Shown in pieces: positions 9,800 to 19,399 of a DNA stretch of 64,000 nucleotides. The first letter of the stretch is position 1; the number at the start of each line of letters is the position of its first letter. The notes under the pieces were generated by a model, which was not told where the DNA came from, did no database searches, and saw only the letters and a list, made by a program, of their open reading frames with translations. Source of the stretch: a bacterium SCSIO 12741 (lineage in GTDB: Bacteria > Bacteroidota > Bacteroidia > Flavobacteriales_G > Salibacteraceae); contig CP073749.1 in NCBI GenBank assembly GCA_024398055.1, positions 62,001 to 126,000 of the forward strand, read 5' to 3'. Both the position numbers and the translations under genes were made by a program.

Positions 9800-10390
9800 T
9801 TAATTAGAACTTTTTGTAACCAGCAGGATCTGATCGTTGATAATGTCCTGAACTTGAACTACGGTCCCCATAGGCAGATCTTCACCGTCGTCGGTCATGG
9901 CCTGCAGGGTGCGCAGTCCGCCCTGAACATTAATCTGCACTTTTCCGAATCCTCCCCGCTGTTTTTTAATAGGCAGGTAAACTTCACCGATGCCATTTAC
10001 AGCATTGCGCATGTCGAGGGTACCACTATCCGTCAGCTTACTCATAAAGTAAAAGATGGAAGCCATAACCGTCATCATCACAAAACCGGAAATGATGGAC
10101 ACAACCAGGGTAACTAACTGCGATTGATCAGCGTCAATACAGGCCAGTCCACTCCAGGCAAACAGGGTGAAAAACCCAACTACGTTTTTGAGGGAAAAAA
10201 ATTGAAATCCGACGCCGTCGTCTCCAGCCACATCTGCATCGGGGCCACCGGCATCATCCAAATCACCACCTACGAAGGTGAGGACCAGGAGAATAAGAAA
10301 AATTAAGGTGGAAGGTAACGCGATGATCCAGTATACCTGTTCAAAGGTACCCATACCTGACCACCAGGTGGATAAATCTAAAAGCATCAT
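9800..10390 (-). CDS. NfeD-like membrane protein, flotillin partner (YqiJ/YuaF type)
   Basis: A 196-residue protein with about three transmembrane helices (YWIIALPSTLIFLILLVLTFV, VVGFFTLFAW, LVTLVVSIISGFVMMTVMASIFYFM), an acidic loop rich in Gly/Asp (GGDLDDAGGPDADVAGDDG), and a C-terminal soluble OB-fold-like domain (IGEVYLPIKKQRGGFGKVQI ... GTVVQVQDII). This layout fits the YuaF/YqiJ type of NfeD protein, which accompanies flotillins and affects their membrane clustering. It is the first gene of the pair with the flotillin gene 24 bases downstream. Confidence 0.8.
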   Translation of the reverse strand: MMLLDLSTWWSGMGTFEQVYWIIALPSTLIFLILLVLTFVGGDLDDAGGPDADVAGDDGVGFQFFSLKNVVGFFTLFAWSGLACIDADQSQLVTLVVSIISGFVMMTVMASIFYFMSKLTDSGTLDMRNAVNGIGEVYLPIKKQRGGFGKVQINVQGGLRTLQAMTDDGEDLPMGTVVQVQDIINDQILLVTKSSN

Positions 10391-10489
10391 GATAATAAAA
10401 TTTGATCGGAATGAAGCGTGAACTTCTCCAGTTGATTATGCATACTAATTTAATACAAACGACTGAATTCTCAACTGCTTCGGATTCCT

Positions 10490-10538
10490 AAAAAAACCTA
10501 ATTCGAAAAGCAGGACCTATTCCTCGATCAGCTTTTCG
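10490..10538 (-). terminator. Possible terminator overlapping the 3' end of the 153-residue gene
   Basis: CGAAAAGC at 10504-10511 and GCTTTTCG at 10531-10538 form a perfect 8-bp inverted repeat that spans the stop codon. On the minus strand it is followed, after a short spacer, by seven T (A run at 10490-10496). The spacer between stem and T run weakens the call. Confidence 0.35.
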
Positions 10539-10978
10539 ATTTTCTTATCCCTTTTTAAATATTCTTCGTGTTCTTTGTAATAGTCCAGCACCGTTTTCAC
10601 GCCAATCTCGTTTCCTTCCTTGGGATCGGTGTCCTCGTTTTCTATTTCATAGCGGGCATAACCAGCCATATATATAAATAGAAGCATTGAATTTTTGGAG
10701 GCCAACTCTACTCCATCTCCAGAAAGCTCCAAAGTAATGGTAGGGGTTCCGGTTACCCATTTAAGGAAAAACGTTTGAGCATCCATCCTTTTTTGCAACT
10801 CTACATCAGGTGGCGTCTCTATCATCCATTGAATGCAATCCAAAACATCGTCTTCATATTCCTGGTACTCTGATTCATCCGAAAACGAGTAGTCTTCCGG
10901 CACCTCAAAATCCTGGGCCCAGGTCAGGTTTACAAAGAGGCAGGCAATTACGATGGCGATTCCCTTTTTCATGCTCAT
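10517..10978 (-). CDS. Secreted protein of unknown function
   Basis: A 153-residue product with a clear signal peptide (MKKGIAIVIACLFVNLTWAQ), exported to the periplasm or beyond. The mature part is strongly acidic and probably alpha-helical (EDYSFSDESEYQEYEDDVLDCIQWM; a charged tail YYKEHEEYLKRDKKIEKLIEE). I do not recognise a family. The start could be the third codon (10972), which gives the cleaner signal peptide. It lies upstream of nothing obvious and is divergent from the gene at 11212. Confidence 0.65.
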   Translation of the reverse strand: MSMKKGIAIVIACLFVNLTWAQDFEVPEDYSFSDESEYQEYEDDVLDCIQWMIETPPDVELQKRMDAQTFFLKWVTGTPTITLELSGDGVELASKNSMLLFIYMAGYARYEIENEDTDPKEGNEIGVKTVLDYYKEHEEYLKRDKKIEKLIEE

Positions 10979-11211
10979 GGTTTTGGTGGTTCCAAACTAA
11001 TACAAAGCCGGGACATAGCAGTAGATCCGAAACACAATTAATAGCTATCCAATTGCTATTTAAAGCCATCCTCAAAAGCCCAAAAAGGGTTCACAGATAA
11101 GAAAACACACCCAAGAGGGGAATTTGTGAAAAAAAATTTTCCCAAAATTGGAACTTTCCTAGTTCGATCCACGTACAGGAATGCCACGGATCTAGGAAGC
11201 CCTTTTACTAC

Positions 11212-11784
11212 ATGAATTACAAAAAATATGACAGCCGCGAGGAGCAGTTTGCCCGTTATGATTTAGAAGCACCCGAAGTCATATTTGCTCGATACTGCCG
11301 CGATTTAGACCCCGAAAAACACGTTATTAATACCGCTTCGCAATACCGGGAGCTGGTTTTTGGTATGAACCTTCATAACCTCCCCTCCAAGTACCGTAAA
11401 CCCTTGTTTCAGCGTTATGAGGGACAAACCACTCAGGCCTATTATAAGTTTTTGATTCACGGATTGAAGTTTGTGCATAAGCTCTATTTCCTGGGTAATC
11501 AATTGGTATTGCTTGAGGTCCTTTGTCGGGAAACGAATCGATACGTATTGGAACAGTTGGTAGAATCTGCCCACTTGAATTACAAGTGCGATGAAGGAGT
11601 TACCTGCTTTACGCCAAGTTATGCGTTTCGCCTCGAGACCAAAATGGGACTTCGGTTTCTATACTTCGGCAACGATAGGCTGAGTTCTCAGCTCATCCGG
11701 GATTTCCATGAGGAAACCATGAACCGAGAAGTGATTCGTGAAGTGGTGACCAGCCATCTACTCAAATTTCAAACGATTGTCTGA
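11212..11784 (+). CDS. Hypothetical protein, 190 residues
   Basis: A soluble 190-residue protein with no signal peptide or membrane segment and no motif I recognise. It is rich in Arg, Tyr, Phe and Leu (RYEGQTTQAYYKFLIHGLKFVHKLYFLGNQLVLLEVLCRETNRYVLEQL) and looks mainly helical. The gene stands alone, divergent from the secreted-protein gene, with a 233-base upstream region. Codon use resembles its neighbours. It is probably a real lineage-restricted gene. Confidence 0.6.
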   Translation: MNYKKYDSREEQFARYDLEAPEVIFARYCRDLDPEKHVINTASQYRELVFGMNLHNLPSKYRKPLFQRYEGQTTQAYYKFLIHGLKFVHKLYFLGNQLVLLEVLCRETNRYVLEQLVESAHLNYKCDEGVTCFTPSYAFRLETKMGLRFLYFGNDRLSSQLIRDFHEETMNREVIREVVTSHLLKFQTIV

Positions 11785-12019
11785 AGCCTTCCCTATCGAG
11801 CAAGCCGCTCTACTCCACGTTTCAGATGACGATGTAACATTCAACGAAGGAATGTTACCACCGAACGATTTAAGAATACGAAAAGACTAGGTTAGACGTA
11901 TCTTCATATCTCTAAAATAAACCGAGAACTGATGGGCCACCAAATACTAAAAGGAATACACGAAGTACTCTTCAGAATCCTCTCCGTAGGAGTTGATTTG
12001 TTACTCCTTCTTTTGAGAA

Positions 12020-14823
12020 TCAAACCTGGAAATCGCAATAACTAAACGACCTCCTTAAAAGCCCCTTACTTTTTCGAATATCTACGGATACTACCTTATA
12101 CTCAGGGCAAAGCGCTTCACTGTCGTGTTCGTCTGAGGTGATGTTGTTCAACATAATTTCCGGGAAGTGGAACGTTGAACTCAATACTCCGGGCTTTACA
12201 TCTGTAGAAACCTTAGCTCGAATATCCACCTTGCCACGTGCCGAAGAAACACATACCATGTCTCCATCTTTAATGCCTTTGGATGCAGCATCTTCAGGAT
12301 TGATCACCAAAAGATCTTCGGTAAGAATTTCAACGTTTTTGGTTCTTCGAGTCATCGCACCACAGTTATAATGTTCCAGCTCTCTAACGGTGGTTAGAAT
12401 GTATGGATACTCCTTTCCATGACTTTCGATTTCCTGACTTTCTTTCCAATCAAAATAGAAGAAACGACCTTTTCCAATTTTGAATTCTTCGGTATGTAGA
12501 ATCTGAGTATCGGATCCATCTTCTTTCACCGGCCACTGCTTTCCATTTTCACCCAATTCATCCCATTTAACTCCTTTGAAGAAGGGAACGATTTGAGAAA
12601 TTTCTTCGAGCATGGTACGGGGATGGTAATCGGCTTGCTTGTAGCCCAGGTGGTTCATCATATCAATAATGATCTGACCATCTACCTTAGCATTTCCAAC
12701 TGGCTCAACACTTTGATTCACCCGTTGAATTCGTCGCTCTCCATTGGTAAACGTTCCACTCTTTTCGAGGAAGGATGCACCCGGTAATACAATATCAGCA
12801 AGCTTGGCCGTTTCCGTCATAAACAGTTCCTGAACCACCAATAGATCAAGACTTTCAAGAGCTTTCACTACTTTCTGTGTGTTCGGATCGGTTTGGGCAA
12901 CGTCTTCTCCAATAATCCAGGCTGCTTTGAGTTTTCCATCGATTGCTGCGTCGAACATCTCCGGAATCTTCAAGCCAATTTCGCCAGGTACATCTACCCC
13001 ATAAAAATCGGTATATAAGTTCTGTACTTCACCTTGGGTGATATCCAAATAACCAGCACCCTGGTGCGGCTGAACACCCATATCCGCAGAACCCTGAACG
13101 TTGTTCTGACCCCTCAATGGATTTACTCCAACTCCTTTACGTCCAATGTTTCCGGTTACCATAGCCAATTGAGCAATCAACATAACGGTAAAAGTTCCCT
13201 GGCTGTGTTCGGTTACACCAAGTCCGTGGAAAGACATAGCATTTGGAGCTTGGGCATAAGCTAATGCTGCCTCTCGAGCCAAGTTTCGGTCTACTCCGGA
13301 AACTCTTTCCAATTCAGCAATATCGAGCTTATGAATGTCTTTTATAAAGTCTTCGTAACCGGTGGTACGGTTCTTAATGAAGTCGTTGTCAGCAAAACCT
13401 TCCTGAATGATGTAATACAACATCATGTTCAGCACAGCCACATTAGTACCTGGTCTTAATTGCAGGTGATAATCAGCATACTTGGCCAACTCGGTGCGGT
13501 AAGGATCGATCACAATGAGCTTTGTGCCTTTCATGGCAGCCTGCTTCAACTTGGCCCCTGTCACCGGGTGAGCTTTGGTTGGATTGGCTCCAATAACCAT
13601 AATCATATCGGTATGGGGAATATCCTCAATCGAATTGGTGGCCGCTCCGGTTCCGTAGGTACGTTGCATCCCCAAGGCGGTTGGAGAGTGACATACACGG
13701 GCACATCCATCAATGTTGTTGGTACCAATAACTGCCCGAATGAACTTCTGCATCAAGTAGTTTTCTTCATTGGTACAGCGAGAAGAAGAAATACCGGCAA
13801 TGGCATCTGGGCCATGTTCTTCTTTAATGGAAGTTAGCTTACTTCCAATCATCTCATAAACCTCTTCCCAACTCGCTTTTTGGAATTCGCCATTACGTTT
13901 GATCAACGGATCTCTCAATCGCTCGGGATGATCGTAGAATTTGAAGGCATATCTTCCCTTCAAGCAAGTATGCCCTTGATTTACCTCTGCATTGTAAGGA
14001 GCCTGAATGCTCAAAATCTCCCCATTTTTAGTAGATACTTCGAGGTTACATCCTACTCCGCAATAGGTACAAACGGTGCGGGTTGTTTCATGAGCCGTAA
14101 CTGCTTTTGACTGGAATACATCCGAAATAGCGGAGGTAGGACAAGCCTGGGCACAGGCACCGCAGGAAACACAATCGGATTCACGGAAGGAAACATCAGC
14201 TCCTTTAATGATTCGGTTGTCAAAACCACGGCCGGCCATAGAAAGTACCATCTGCCCTTGAACCTCATCACAGGCTCTCACACAGCGGTAGCAATTGATA
14301 CATTTTGAAAGGTCTGAAGTCATGTATGGGTGACTCAGGTCTTTGCCTCTATCGAGGTGGTTTTCTCCTTCCGGGTAGCGCACTTCCCGAATTCCGATCT
14401 GGGCCGCCACGGTTTGCAATTCGCAGTTACCGTTTACTTCGCAGGTAAGGCAGTCTAAAGGATGGTCTGTTAAAACCAACTCCACAATATTTTTACGAAG
14501 CCTTTGGACCTTTGGCGTATTGGTATAGATGTAATAATTATCCTGCATTGGAGTGTGGCAAGAAGCAACAGTTTTGGTATTTCCCCTTGTTCAAGGGCTA
14601 CCTCAACGCTACATACCCGGCAAGAACCAAAAGGATCTAAATTCGGGGCATCGCATAGTGTGGGCACTTCCTCATTGCCATGATGCCTTCTTACAAAGGA
14701 TAAAACCGTTTCATCCGGCTCCATTTCAAAAGGCTCATCATTGATATAGGCTGTTTTCTTGGCAACTTGTTCATCACCAATTTTAATTACAAAGGGCTTT
14801 TGCTTTTCTTTTACCGTGCTCAT
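12020..14823 (-). CDS. fdhA: NAD-linked formate dehydrogenase, molybdopterin alpha subunit (frameshifted)
   Basis: Oxidises formate to CO2 at a molybdenum or tungsten bis-MGD centre. Order: N-terminal [2Fe-2S] domain (CDAPNLDPFGSCRVC ... SCHTP), NuoG-type Cys-rich segment (DCLTCEVNGNCELQ), two [4Fe-4S] ferredoxin motifs (CINCYRCVRAC, CVSCGACAQACP), the FdhA [4Fe-4S] motif (CTYCGVGC), catalytic-type Cys in ARVCHSPT, and a C-terminal MGD-binding domain (NPEDAASKGIKDGDMVCV). The frame breaks at the T run 14572-14575 (AAAA on the coding strand). One extra A joins IPK to TVASCHTPMQDNYY and gives ~934 residues. Without it the protein splits into 117- and 842-residue pieces and loses a cluster ligand. 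It follows the flavin subunit gene by 78 bases. Confidence 0.9.
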
Positions 14824-14901
14824 TCTGATACTTCTTGTTACAAATTTCCTCGGAAGGATCTTGATTAACTAAACCGTAGTTACACTCAGGTTTTCAGCGA
14901 C

Positions 14902-16554
14902 TTAATAAAAATACTCTCTTAACTCTTCGTTAAAATGATCCAGCGCATTTTTCACCCCAAGAGGCAATCCTCCTCCAAGGGCACATAGGGAACCATCTTC
15001 CATGGTTTCCAACAGATCATCGAACAACTCCCGGTCGATGCGGTAGTCTTCGTTTTGCACTTTGGTCAGCATTTCCCAACCTCGTTTAGCGCCTAATCGG
15101 CAAGGGAAACATTTACCACAAGATTCTACTGAGGTAAATTCAAAAAGGTGTTCCAGGTATTTGACCATGGGAAAATCTTCCGGAATACTAAGAATTCCAG
15201 CATGACCAAGAAGAAATCCGTTTTCCGCAAAGGATTCAAAATCGATCGTCAGTTTTTCAAAGTGACTGGCTGGAACAATTCCACCCAAAGGACCGCCTAT
15301 GTGCAGTGCTTTAACCGGACTTTTAAATCCTTGTCCTAAGCCGTCAATTACTTCCTGAAGCGGAGTTCCCATTTCCACTTCATACATGCCCGGACGATTA
15401 AAAAAGCTGTCCAGGCAAACCAGTTTCGTTCCAGTAGATCTACCGCGACCGCGGCTACCGTAGTCACCGCCACCTTTACTCACGATGTAGTGAACAGAGG
15501 CAAAAGTTTCTACGTTGTTAACCAAAGTCGGGCAGTTGAACAATCCTTTCTCAGCTGGGTAAGGCGGACGTACCCGAACTTCCGGCCGCTGACCTTCGAT
15601 AGAAGATAACAATGCCGTTTCTTCTCCGCATACGTACGCTCCTGCGGCCTTAATTACTTTGAAATGGAAATTGAACCCTGTACCTTGGATATTATCTCCC
15701 AGGTATCCTCGGTTTATCAAATCTTGTATAGCATCTTCAGCAATTCGAACCGATTCAGGGTACTCTGCACGAATGTAAAGCACACCTCTATCTGCTCCGG
15801 CAATGTAGCCAGCGAGCATCATACCGAAGAGCACCAAATGTGGCCGCTCTTCCATTAGCCAGCGATCTGAATACGCACCCGGATCACCTTCATCGGCATT
15901 GCAAACAATAAATTTCTTATTTCCTTTCGCCTTTTTGACGGCTTCGAGTTTGTAGCTTTTTGGAAAACCTGCTCCACCTCTGCCTCGAAGGCCCGATTTC
16001 TTGTATTCTTCTAACCATTCATCAGGACTTGTTTTCAAGGCCTCCCAAAGTGGGGCATAGAAAGATTCAACACCTGGAAAATCTGCGGTGAGAATCGGAT
16101 TTTCACAATTCGTACCAACATAGTAGTTATCCAAGGCAGGCTTTTTACCTTCAATAATCTCGGCAATCTCTTGCTCAGACTTAGCCGAATAGTTGTTCCC
16201 TTCGTACGAAAAGGCCCCATTCTCATGGCATCTTCCCAGGCAACACATATGGCCAATTTCTTGAGCGTGGAAGTGCTGTTTCAGGTCTTCGGTAAGTTTT
16301 TCCTGAGTACCTGCACACATACATGCTGAACCGTTGCAGACGTATACTTTTTTGCCTTTGTTTTCCTCTTTCAGGAAGTCGTAAAAGGAAGTGGCGCCAT
16401 AGGTATTTGCATCTCCAAAGAGAAACTCTTCCGCCAGTTCGCTTAACTCCTTAACTTCAACCGTACCGGAGGATTCGGCACTTTTGACGTAGCGATCAAA
16501 AAGATTATCATCAAGGCCTTTTCGGCCGGATAAGTATCCAAGGTTTTCCGACAT
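14902..16554 (-). CDS. NuoE-NuoF fusion: formate dehydrogenase NADH-binding flavoprotein subunit
   Basis: A 550-residue protein passing electrons from the formate-oxidising subunit to NAD+. Residues ~1-140 resemble the thioredoxin-like [2Fe-2S] NuoE domain, with Cys73, Cys78/80, Cys104/105 and Cys109 as candidate ligands (VCNGSACMC, HMCCLGRC). Residues ~150-540 are NuoF-like: Gly-rich FMN/NAD loop GRGGAGFP at 191-198, a second motif VCNADEGDPGAYSDR, and the [4Fe-4S] motif CGKCFPC (479-485) with a further Cys in GSLCALGGG. The fusion and pairing with an FdhA gene, with no other complex I genes nearby, support a soluble NAD-dependent formate dehydrogenase rather than complex I. Confidence 0.88.
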   Translation of the reverse strand: MSENLGYLSGRKGLDDNLFDRYVKSAESSGTVEVKELSELAEEFLFGDANTYGATSFYDFLKEENKGKKVYVCNGSACMCAGTQEKLTEDLKQHFHAQEIGHMCCLGRCHENGAFSYEGNNYSAKSEQEIAEIIEGKKPALDNYYVGTNCENPILTADFPGVESFYAPLWEALKTSPDEWLEEYKKSGLRGRGGAGFPKSYKLEAVKKAKGNKKFIVCNADEGDPGAYSDRWLMEERPHLVLFGMMLAGYIAGADRGVLYIRAEYPESVRIAEDAIQDLINRGYLGDNIQGTGFNFHFKVIKAAGAYVCGEETALLSSIEGQRPEVRVRPPYPAEKGLFNCPTLVNNVETFASVHYIVSKGGGDYGSRGRGRSTGTKLVCLDSFFNRPGMYEVEMGTPLQEVIDGLGQGFKSPVKALHIGGPLGGIVPASHFEKLTIDFESFAENGFLLGHAGILSIPEDFPMVKYLEHLFEFTSVESCGKCFPCRLGAKRGWEMLTKVQNEDYRIDRELFDDLLETMEDGSLCALGGGLPLGVKNALDHFNEELREYFY

Positions 16555-16676
16555 GTTCTTCTATTTGCAGTAGTAAGAACGCTAAATTTAGAATTTTTTT
16601 AAACACGCCTTCGTTTTAATATCCCTCCGATGGTGGTAATTTCTTTATTTTGAAAGGATCAAATAATCATCATCTA

Positions 16677-17153
16677 ATGAATCATCGTGGACTAAGAAAC
16701 GGCCTTGTAAGCCTATCATTTGGGGTACTATTTATAGCTGGTTTTATGGGTTGTGATTCTCCTCCCAATGAAAATGCCGAGTCTACTACCACAAAGCCTG
16801 CCCTGGTTGACACTTTAGGTTCTCCAAATAAAAGAAGCGAGCTGGCCATTTTAATGCGCAATCTCTATGATGATTTAAAGAAACATCGCGCCATGATTGC
16901 TGAAGGCGGAAAATCGGATGTGGAGTGGAGTTTGAAATACGAATCCATGCCCACCGCCACCCAAACCGATCCAGGAAATGCTGGTCCTCAATTCGATGCC
17001 TTTGCCCAACAGTATTTGCTCAATCTCAAAAGCTTTGAAGAAGCCGATTCAAACCGGGTAGAAACCTTTAACCGAATGATCGACAATTGCTTGGTTTGCC
17101 ACCAACAATACTGTCAAGGTCCGATGGGAATAATCGGAAAACTAAAAATTTAA
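16677..17153 (+). CDS. Small lipoprotein with C-terminal haem c motif
   Basis: A lipoprotein with signal GVLFIAGFMGC ending in a lipobox Cys, and a mature domain of ~120 residues that ends with NCLVCHQQYC. CLVCH is a CxxCH haem-c attachment site; its position near the C-terminus, after a helical stretch (ILMRNLYDDLKKH ... LLNLKSFEEADSNRVETFNRMID), resembles a cytochrome c' type four-helix arrangement. It would be exported and sit in the envelope as an electron carrier or gas sensor. It is divergent from the formate dehydrogenase genes. The ATG at 16677 was chosen over an upstream TTG because it sits at the usual distance from the signal core. Confidence 0.65.
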   Translation: MNHRGLRNGLVSLSFGVLFIAGFMGCDSPPNENAESTTTKPALVDTLGSPNKRSELAILMRNLYDDLKKHRAMIAEGGKSDVEWSLKYESMPTATQTDPGNAGPQFDAFAQQYLLNLKSFEEADSNRVETFNRMIDNCLVCHQQYCQGPMGIIGKLKI

Positions 17154-17186
17154 CACTCGGGTATTTTTTTCTTCATTTTTCGCCCT

Positions 17187-17400
17187 TAGTTTTGCATCGA
17201 AATTAAACGGACCCCAGGTCCCCTATTGATGTCTTTTAAGCACGCATATTCTAAACCTGCTTGTCCTTCTCAAAAGAAGGCCATGAATTGGAACGCTATG
17301 CAGTGTGCTCACCTGATGTGCAGAAAACCTCTCTGCTGGAGCTAAGACACGATCCCTCTAAACATAGATTAATCGTATCAAGCTCCCAAGGCCTCTGATT
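17187..17400 (+). ncRNA. Candidate structured RNA or 5' leader upstream of the thioesterase gene
   Basis: The 270-base gap between the cytochrome and thioesterase genes has no credible ORF but has visible structure. TAGTTTTG at 17187-17194 matches the Bacteroidota -7 consensus TAnnTTTG. Downstream are hairpins GGACC-cca-GGTCC (17209-17221), CCTTCT-caaa-AGAAGG (17265-17280) and GCAGA-N7-TCTGC (17320-17336), and a possible long-range pairing of GTCTT (17231) with AAGAC (17344). A 6S-type RNA of ~200 bases or a regulatory leader would fit; I could not match a known family by eye. Confidence 0.3.
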
Positions 17401-17425
17401 GAAACTCCTCTTTTGCCCAAAAACA

Positions 17426-17911
17426 ATGAAAACAAACAAACAGAAACGAAAAAAGCCCTTCTTCATCGGTTCACGAGGTACCGATAAAGCGGTGAGTATT
17501 CTCCAGAAGGAATACCTCAGTTCATTCACCGTGTTCCCTGACCATTTGAATTATTCCGGAAGCCTATTCGGTGGCAAGTTATTGGCTGAAATGGACCTGG
17601 CTGCTTCAAATGCCGTGCGCAAAGCACTGTACGAAACTTCATGCGACGGACTGGTAACTGCCCATTTGAATCAGGTTGACTTCAAAAATCCCGGACGGCT
17701 TGGAGACATCGTGGAGCTTAGATCGGTGCTGGTAAAAGCCGGAAGAACCTCCCTTACGGTGGATGTGCAAGTAAACAAGGAAGACCGCCATGGAACAGTC
17801 ACCGAAATCTGCTCGGCCCGATTTGTTTTTGTGGCCTTGCGAAAAGGCAAACCTTTTCCCCACGATATTGAATTGATCGTGGAACCAGAAATAGAATTGA
17901 TTAACGATTAA
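17426..17911 (+). CDS. Acyl-CoA thioesterase (hotdog fold)
   Basis: A 161-residue single hotdog-domain protein that hydrolyses acyl-CoA to free acid and CoA. The family core is visible as DHLNYSGSLFGGKLLAEMD, with the conserved Gly-Gly and the catalytic-type Asp at its end, and AHLNQVDFKNPGRLGDIVEL. The tail after ARFVFVALRKGKP is typical of YciA/BACH-like enzymes. The ATG at 17426 is preferred to a TTG at 17399. The TRIC-family gene follows 11 bases later, so the two are probably co-transcribed. Confidence 0.8.
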   Translation: MKTNKQKRKKPFFIGSRGTDKAVSILQKEYLSSFTVFPDHLNYSGSLFGGKLLAEMDLAASNAVRKALYETSCDGLVTAHLNQVDFKNPGRLGDIVELRSVLVKAGRTSLTVDVQVNKEDRHGTVTEICSARFVFVALRKGKPFPHDIELIVEPEIELIND

Positions 17912-17922
17912 TTACTTAGGCC

Positions 17923-18540
17923 ATGACTCTCTTGTATTGGTTTGATCTGATTAGTGTCCTCTTTTTTGCCTTAAGCGGTGGAATTATTGGCAAGCGTAAA
18001 AACATGGATTATTTCGGTGTTTGTTTTCTGGCCTTCATAACGGCCATTGGTGGCGGAACGGTTAGGGATCTGCTCATTGGCGCTATGCCTATCGCTTGGG
18101 TTAGCGACCCCACCTATATCGGAGTTATTCTCCTTGGAGCCTTTCTGTCCATTCTTCCCTTGGAAAGACTGAGGTGGATCGAGCGACCCTTTTTGGTGGC
18201 CGATACTTTTGCTATTGCCTTGGCCGCTATTGTGGGCCTTCAGAAGAGTTTGGAGTTTGGAGCCAATCCATTGGCGGCGGTCTTTTTTGGGATGACCTCG
18301 GCAGTAATTGGTGGAGTGGTAAGAGATGTGGTTTGTAATCGGGTACCGCAGGTATTACGTCAGGAAATCTACGCTACGGCTTGTTTGGCAGGAGGGGTAA
18401 TTTATCTAATTACGAGTCAATTGTTGGATGCAGGAGCCATCCTTTCCTTCGCTTCTGGAATGGGGACAATTGTCCTCCTTCGGCTGGGAGCCATTCGCTG
18501 GCATTGGAGCCTCCCCTTGGTCCGCCGGGAAGGTAATTAA
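17923..18540 (+). CDS. TRIC cation channel family membrane protein (UPF0126)
   Basis: A 205-residue integral membrane protein of about seven helices built from two repeats. Each repeat carries the signature GGGTVRD (AIGGGTVRDLLIG) or GGVVRD (VIGGVVRDVVCN). Bacterial TRIC-type proteins form trimeric K+-permeable channels. The gene starts 11 bases after the thioesterase stop. Its own role in the cell cannot be told from the context. Confidence 0.88.
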   Translation: MTLLYWFDLISVLFFALSGGIIGKRKNMDYFGVCFLAFITAIGGGTVRDLLIGAMPIAWVSDPTYIGVILLGAFLSILPLERLRWIERPFLVADTFAIALAAIVGLQKSLEFGANPLAAVFFGMTSAVIGGVVRDVVCNRVPQVLRQEIYATACLAGGVIYLITSQLLDAGAILSFASGMGTIVLLRLGAIRWHWSLPLVRREGN

Positions 18541-18611
18541 CCTGAAACCCCTTGTTAATTCAGGGGATTGCTTAATTTTAAAGAACCAATCCCAAACCAA
18601 AAGTAACTCGC

Positions 18612-19334
18612 ATGGCATTCGGAGGAGGGGGTGGAGGAATTCTGGATATGATTATTCGGTTGCGCTACAACCGGGAATTATTAAAGAATTCGAGCCGCTT
18701 CAAAAACGGGTATTTTCAAAACAAGGAGTTCTATGAAGCTGAACTCAAAAAGCGTGATCTGAATTACAAGACCGCCACTCCTGAGCAGCTGGAAGAAATC
18801 CGGATGGAATTGATGCTCTATCATCAACGCAATCAAAAGTTGAGATGGGTGGTTACGGTTGTTGTTTCTATTATCCTGGTTATAGGTATTTGGGCCATAG
18901 TTAACATGGTTATTGCCGATTTCGGAAGTCCATCACCGGGTAACTCCCGAATAGAAAAGGAAAACCTTGAACGCGAAAAACAACTTCAGAAGCAAGAAAA
19001 GCAGTACGACTTTTACCTGGAAGACGGAGACAAATGGCTAAACAAGGGACATTACCACAATGCCGTTTATCAATATGAGTTAGCCGTTAAGGCTCATCCG
19101 GAAAGGTTTTATCCTCAGTACCGTTATGGCTTGGCCCTGGTTTATCAGTGCAACTACGATCAAGAGAATTGTGATTTAGCCGGACAGCAGTTAGAGGAAC
19201 TGATTAGATTGTTTCCGAATCACTACCAGGTATTCCGATTACGGGCCAATTATTATTTACAACAAGGGGATTCTTCTCGGTGGATGATCGACATGGAGCG
19301 AGCGGATAAAGTTCTGAAGTCTGAATTCCAATAG
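18612..19334 (+). CDS. Membrane-anchored TPR protein of unknown function
   Basis: A 240-residue protein that opens with a Gly run (MAFGGGGGG) and a basic amphipathic segment, has one transmembrane helix at about 77-101 (WVVTVVVSIILVIGIWAIVNMVI), a charged coiled-coil linker (IEKENLEREKQLQKQEKQY), and one to three TPR-like repeats (GDKWLNKGHYHNAVYQYELAVKAHPE). It probably scaffolds other envelope proteins; no partner is visible. Convergent with the DUF4294 gene. Confidence 0.65.
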   Translation: MAFGGGGGGILDMIIRLRYNRELLKNSSRFKNGYFQNKEFYEAELKKRDLNYKTATPEQLEEIRMELMLYHQRNQKLRWVVTVVVSIILVIGIWAIVNMVIADFGSPSPGNSRIEKENLEREKQLQKQEKQYDFYLEDGDKWLNKGHYHNAVYQYELAVKAHPERFYPQYRYGLALVYQCNYDQENCDLAGQQLEELIRLFPNHYQVFRLRANYYLQQGDSSRWMIDMERADKVLKSEFQ

Positions 19335-19399
19335 TTACCGGAATTGAATCTAAGTTCACCTCCCTCGTCGTTCATATCTCGCCTCTCGCTTCTCCTCTC

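Noticed and set aside
11932-12045. 37-codon ORF with a hydrophobic segment (ILSVGVDLLLLLLRI)
   Set aside because: It overlaps the 3' end of fdhA, has no promoter or ribosome-site evidence, and could arise by chance.
14470-14823. Separate 117-residue iron-sulfur protein
   Set aside because: It is the N-terminus of the formate dehydrogenase alpha subunit cut off by a one-base shift.
14902-16554. NuoF of respiratory complex I
   Set aside because: It is fused to NuoE, next to an FdhA gene, and there are no membrane complex I subunits in the window.
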